A program made the translations under genes and the position numbers. Source: Myrmaecium sp. VS I D KN 1 (taxonomy: Eukaryota; Ascomycota; Dothideomycetes; Valsariales; Valsariaceae). Taken from it: 64,000 nt of DNA. This document shows, piece by piece, positions 61,632 to 64,000 of this stretch. The stretch spans positions 496,001 to 560,000 of the forward strand of contig JADQAV010000002.1 in NCBI GenBank assembly GCA_019775845.1, in the 5' to 3' direction. The notes under the pieces were generated by a model. That model made no database searches. It was not told the DNA's origin and was given only the letters and a program-made list of their open reading frames with translations. How positions within the stretch are numbered: the stretch's first letter is position 1; each line of letters starts with the position of its first letter.

Positions 61632-62662
61632 ATGAAGGTCCCGGAAGCACTGCCCAGGACCGAATCACCATGCTAGAGTAAATACATTTAAAGATGCTGT
61701 ACCATCGCGTTTCCATGTGCTCGTTGCTTCAATTAGTCGTAAGCGTCAAGAATGCCTTTCTGTGATTCCCCTGTCCGAGGGTACGCTTACGCCCCACCTC
61801 GACAAGGTATATCTGCTATACAAAGCGCAGTAAAGCCAGCGGTATACGCCCTTCGTATAGTATAGCAAGCTCGCCGCTCTGATTACAGGGAGGACAGCTT
61901 GCGGGGCTCAATTGCGAACCCCCGGGCACCTTGCATCGATCATGAGGATCCCATCTCAGCCGCGCTGTGATAGAGAGCCGCCGGTCTATATAATCCAAGG
62001 GCTGATCTATGAGAAGGCCTCTACTGCTCCGTACGTGAGACGAGGATCACAACGAGTACAAACATGCGGGTGTGCCGGCGGTCGTACGTGGTCAAGAAGA
62101 TAGAAGTTTGTTGTTCCCGGGGCGGGTAGAGGGTCCTAAAACGGTCCCAAGTGGATTACCGCTTTCCGCATGGACCCATTATTCGCCGCCCCAGGCACGT
62201 CCATTAAAACATCCACCACCCACCCACCTTTTCCCGGCCCTCCTCCACGGCCTGTCGCGACACTCTCCCTCCTTCCAAAACCCTTTTCACCTTCTCCCGC
62301 GACCTCGGCCGCCCACGTCGGCACCCACCACGACCGCCGCCCATCTCGGCCTCAGCCTTGCGACACGCCTCCATCTCTCACACGCGTCATATAGCTCCAG
62401 AAGCACCTCCGCAGCACCTCCGCGATTCCGCTCGAACCCCCCTCCCCCCCCTCTCCGGAGATTCGGGAAGGCCAGGTCCTTGCGCCCGAAGACCACGACG
62501 TCCTTCCGCTCACGCTCCGCCAATTGTCTGGAGGACCTTCAAAGATTGCGGGAACAAGTGCTGTACCGCAACAGATCGACTATCCGGATCGCGGGACGCG
62601 AACGTGCGCGTCACTTGCCCCTACATTGGCCGGGACGTGTAGAGGTGGATCGATCTCCCACC
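61632..62662. other. Intergenic region ALG8 / ITC1
   Basis: 1.0 kb, tandem arrangement. The first half holds the ALG8 3' flank and a weakly tRNA-like stretch near 61850-61935 (rejected); the second half is C-rich and leads into ITC1. Open frames at 62072-62731 and nearby overlap in three frames and have no family features. Confidence 0.45.
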
Positions 62663-64000
62663 ATGGTGAGGACCATCCACCACCACCACCACCAAACCCC
62701 CCTGCGGGGCGTCGTATTGCGCGCGTGCTGAAACTCGCAATTCCAGGTTCAGTTCAGGCGGAAGCCTGTCCAACATGTACCCCCACCGCCCAATCTGGAT
62801 GAGAATACGGAGGTGTGTGTGTGAGAGCCGAAGCAAAGCGTGGCAGAGGCAGAGGCAGGGAAGCTGATGTGTGATTCCAGGTTTGGGGCATTCCGGAGAC
62901 CGGGGAGGTTTTCACGAGCTATGAGAGCTATCTTCGAAGGTATGTGTTGTGTTGGTGAGGAGGCGGTGAGGGGAGGAAGAGTGGTCTACTCTTCGCCAAG
63001 TCTTAAGTAGCTCAATCGCTAATCACACCGTCAATATGCAGGCGCGATTTCTACCAACAGGCAAGTGCCTTTTGTGTTTTCACGTGCATGCTGGGGGTTG
63101 CGCCTTGATCACCGCTAACAGCTACCCCAGAAGAAGTTCACGTGTGACATCACCGGCCATAGTGGGCTAACATACTTCGAAGCTCTGCACAGTGAAGTAA
63201 GCATATCGTTTCGGTGCTCTGTTGTTGCAAGGCTGACCAGGTCGTAGATGGTCGAATCGACGGAGGTGGACAACACCTTCCCGGAACCGCTTCGAGAGCC
63301 GGTCCTGCGCAAAGTCCAGCATTCAACGATACCACGGATGGATGATGTTGGTATGCATATTATGTCCTTTACACTGACCTGAACCCTATCATTAACTGTC
63401 ATCTAGTAAATTTTGTGTTCAATGTAAACCGTCGCCCGTGGAAACCCGTGTGTATGGTCACTAACGCATAACGTAGGAATTCAAGGATGACTTCTTTCCG
63501 AAGGAGCATGTCGCCGTGTTCATGGCTGACGGAGCCAAGCTTGAAGGTGTCGTAAGGGAGAAGATGACGTTTCCGAGGATGCGCCAATCCGACGGAAGTG
63601 TGACCGAGTCTTATTCCAGATATTTCGTCAGCATCAAGACAATGCCAGGGCAGGAAGCCATGGCTGACTCGAAACATCTGACAAGGGATCGCAACACATT
63701 TACAAAGGCGAAGCTGAAATCCTTCCTGAAGCATTCCATCGTAAAAGAGGGCGCACAGGGTGCATCATATTGGCAAGTCAAGGAGCAACTCGCGCGGCAT
63801 TACAACATTCCGACACAACTGCCTCCCGACCTTCTACAGAAGGATAAGCCGGTGGAGAAGAAAGGACCGCCCTCGAGACATAAGGTGGACCAGGAAGGGT
63901 CATTCTTCAACTTCCTGGCGGACCTGGCGAACCAGAACCAAGCTCGTCCTTTGGCAGCAAAGAAGCCCTCAAAATCTACCAATCCCTTCGATCCGATACA
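62663..64000 (+). CDS. ITC1: ISWI chromatin-remodelling complex subunit Itc1/Acf1-like (WAC domain), 5' part
   Basis: Partial; runs off the window end. Exons 62663-62665, 62747-62812, 62881-62939, 63042-63060, 63131-63196, 63248-63350, 63407-63423 and 63477-64000+. Exon 1 is only the ATG; the protein starts MVQFRRKPVQHVPPPPNLDE. WAC domain: VWGIPETGEVFTSYESYL, RRRDFYQQKKFTCDITGHSG, LTYFEALHSE, then FKDDFFPKEHVAVFMADGAK and HLTRDRNTFTKAKLKSFLKH. Intron 4 (63061-63130) begins GCAAGT, a GC-AG intron, required to join FYQQ to KKFTC. Exon 7 is 17 nt. Known: the WAC domain binds DNA, and Itc1/Acf1 partners the ISW2/SNF2H ATPase to space nucleosomes and repress transcription. The DDT domain expected downstream is outside the window. 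Confidence 0.88.

Noticed and set aside
61845-61935. tRNA-like stretch (TAGTATAGC resembling an A box, GGCTCAATTGC resembling a B box)
   Set aside because: The acceptor, anticodon and T stems do not pair and the B box has mismatches; at best a very old relic.

Overview
The window is nuclear DNA of a filamentous ascomycete (Pezizomycotina). Genes are GC-rich in third codon positions. Introns are mostly 50-130 nt with GTANGT-type donors, CTAAC/CTGAC-like branch sites and (C/T)AG acceptors. Every recognisable protein has a fungal ortholog. The order within Pezizomycotina cannot be fixed from the sequence alone. I rebuilt exon structures by hand from splice signals and family conservation. All proposed coding exons sum to whole codons, but no transcript data were used.

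Layout: 0.5-7.5 kb holds a divergent pair, the mitochondrial DEAD-box helicase MRH4 (-) and the anillin-like septin organiser BUD4 (+). 9.3-14.7 kb holds two unrecognised proteins, one a very low-complexity 1016-residue protein. 14.7-18.1 kb is non-coding and contains a 290-bp MITE with perfect 26-bp inverted repeats and TA duplications. 18-26 kb is a dense housekeeping block: a Pin1-type parvulin (-), RNA polymerase II subunit RPB9 (+), mitochondrial ribosomal protein uL14m (-) and the H4K20 methyltransferase SET9 (+). 27.6-31.5 kb is a Cid1-type poly(A) polymerase (-). 34-43 kb is metabolic: an isochorismatase-fold hydrolase (+), acetate kinase (-) divergent from phosphoketolase (+), and an equilibrative nucleoside transporter (+). 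43.8-47.2 kb holds IWR1 (+) and an unrecognised protein (-), on a segment bounded on both sides by NN plus long C/G homopolymers (assembly joins). 47.4-54.9 kb is gene-poor. 54.9-64 kb holds the four-RRM protein MRN1/Nrd1 (-), the glucosyltransferase ALG8 (+) and the start of the ISWI-complex subunit ITC1 (+, cut by the window end).

How genes work together: acetate kinase and phosphoketolase share an 860-bp divergent promoter. Together they can turn xylulose-5-P or fructose-6-P into acetyl-P and then acetate plus ATP. PIN1 and RPB9 also share a divergent promoter, and both act on or in RNA polymerase II, whose nuclear import factor IWR1 lies about 24 kb away. The rest is ordinary core-genome order.

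Most unusual observations: the long RPB9 intron is fully open in frame for 115 codons, with coding-like composition and a CxxC-x5-CxxC knuckle behind a weak GTTGGT donor, so a second RPB9 C-terminus may exist. The low-complexity protein's stop codon (TAA inside a CAA run) is followed in the same frame by 98 more open, coding-like codons. There are also the intact-ended MITE and a short repeated TACTCCGTA motif confined to gene-poor gaps.
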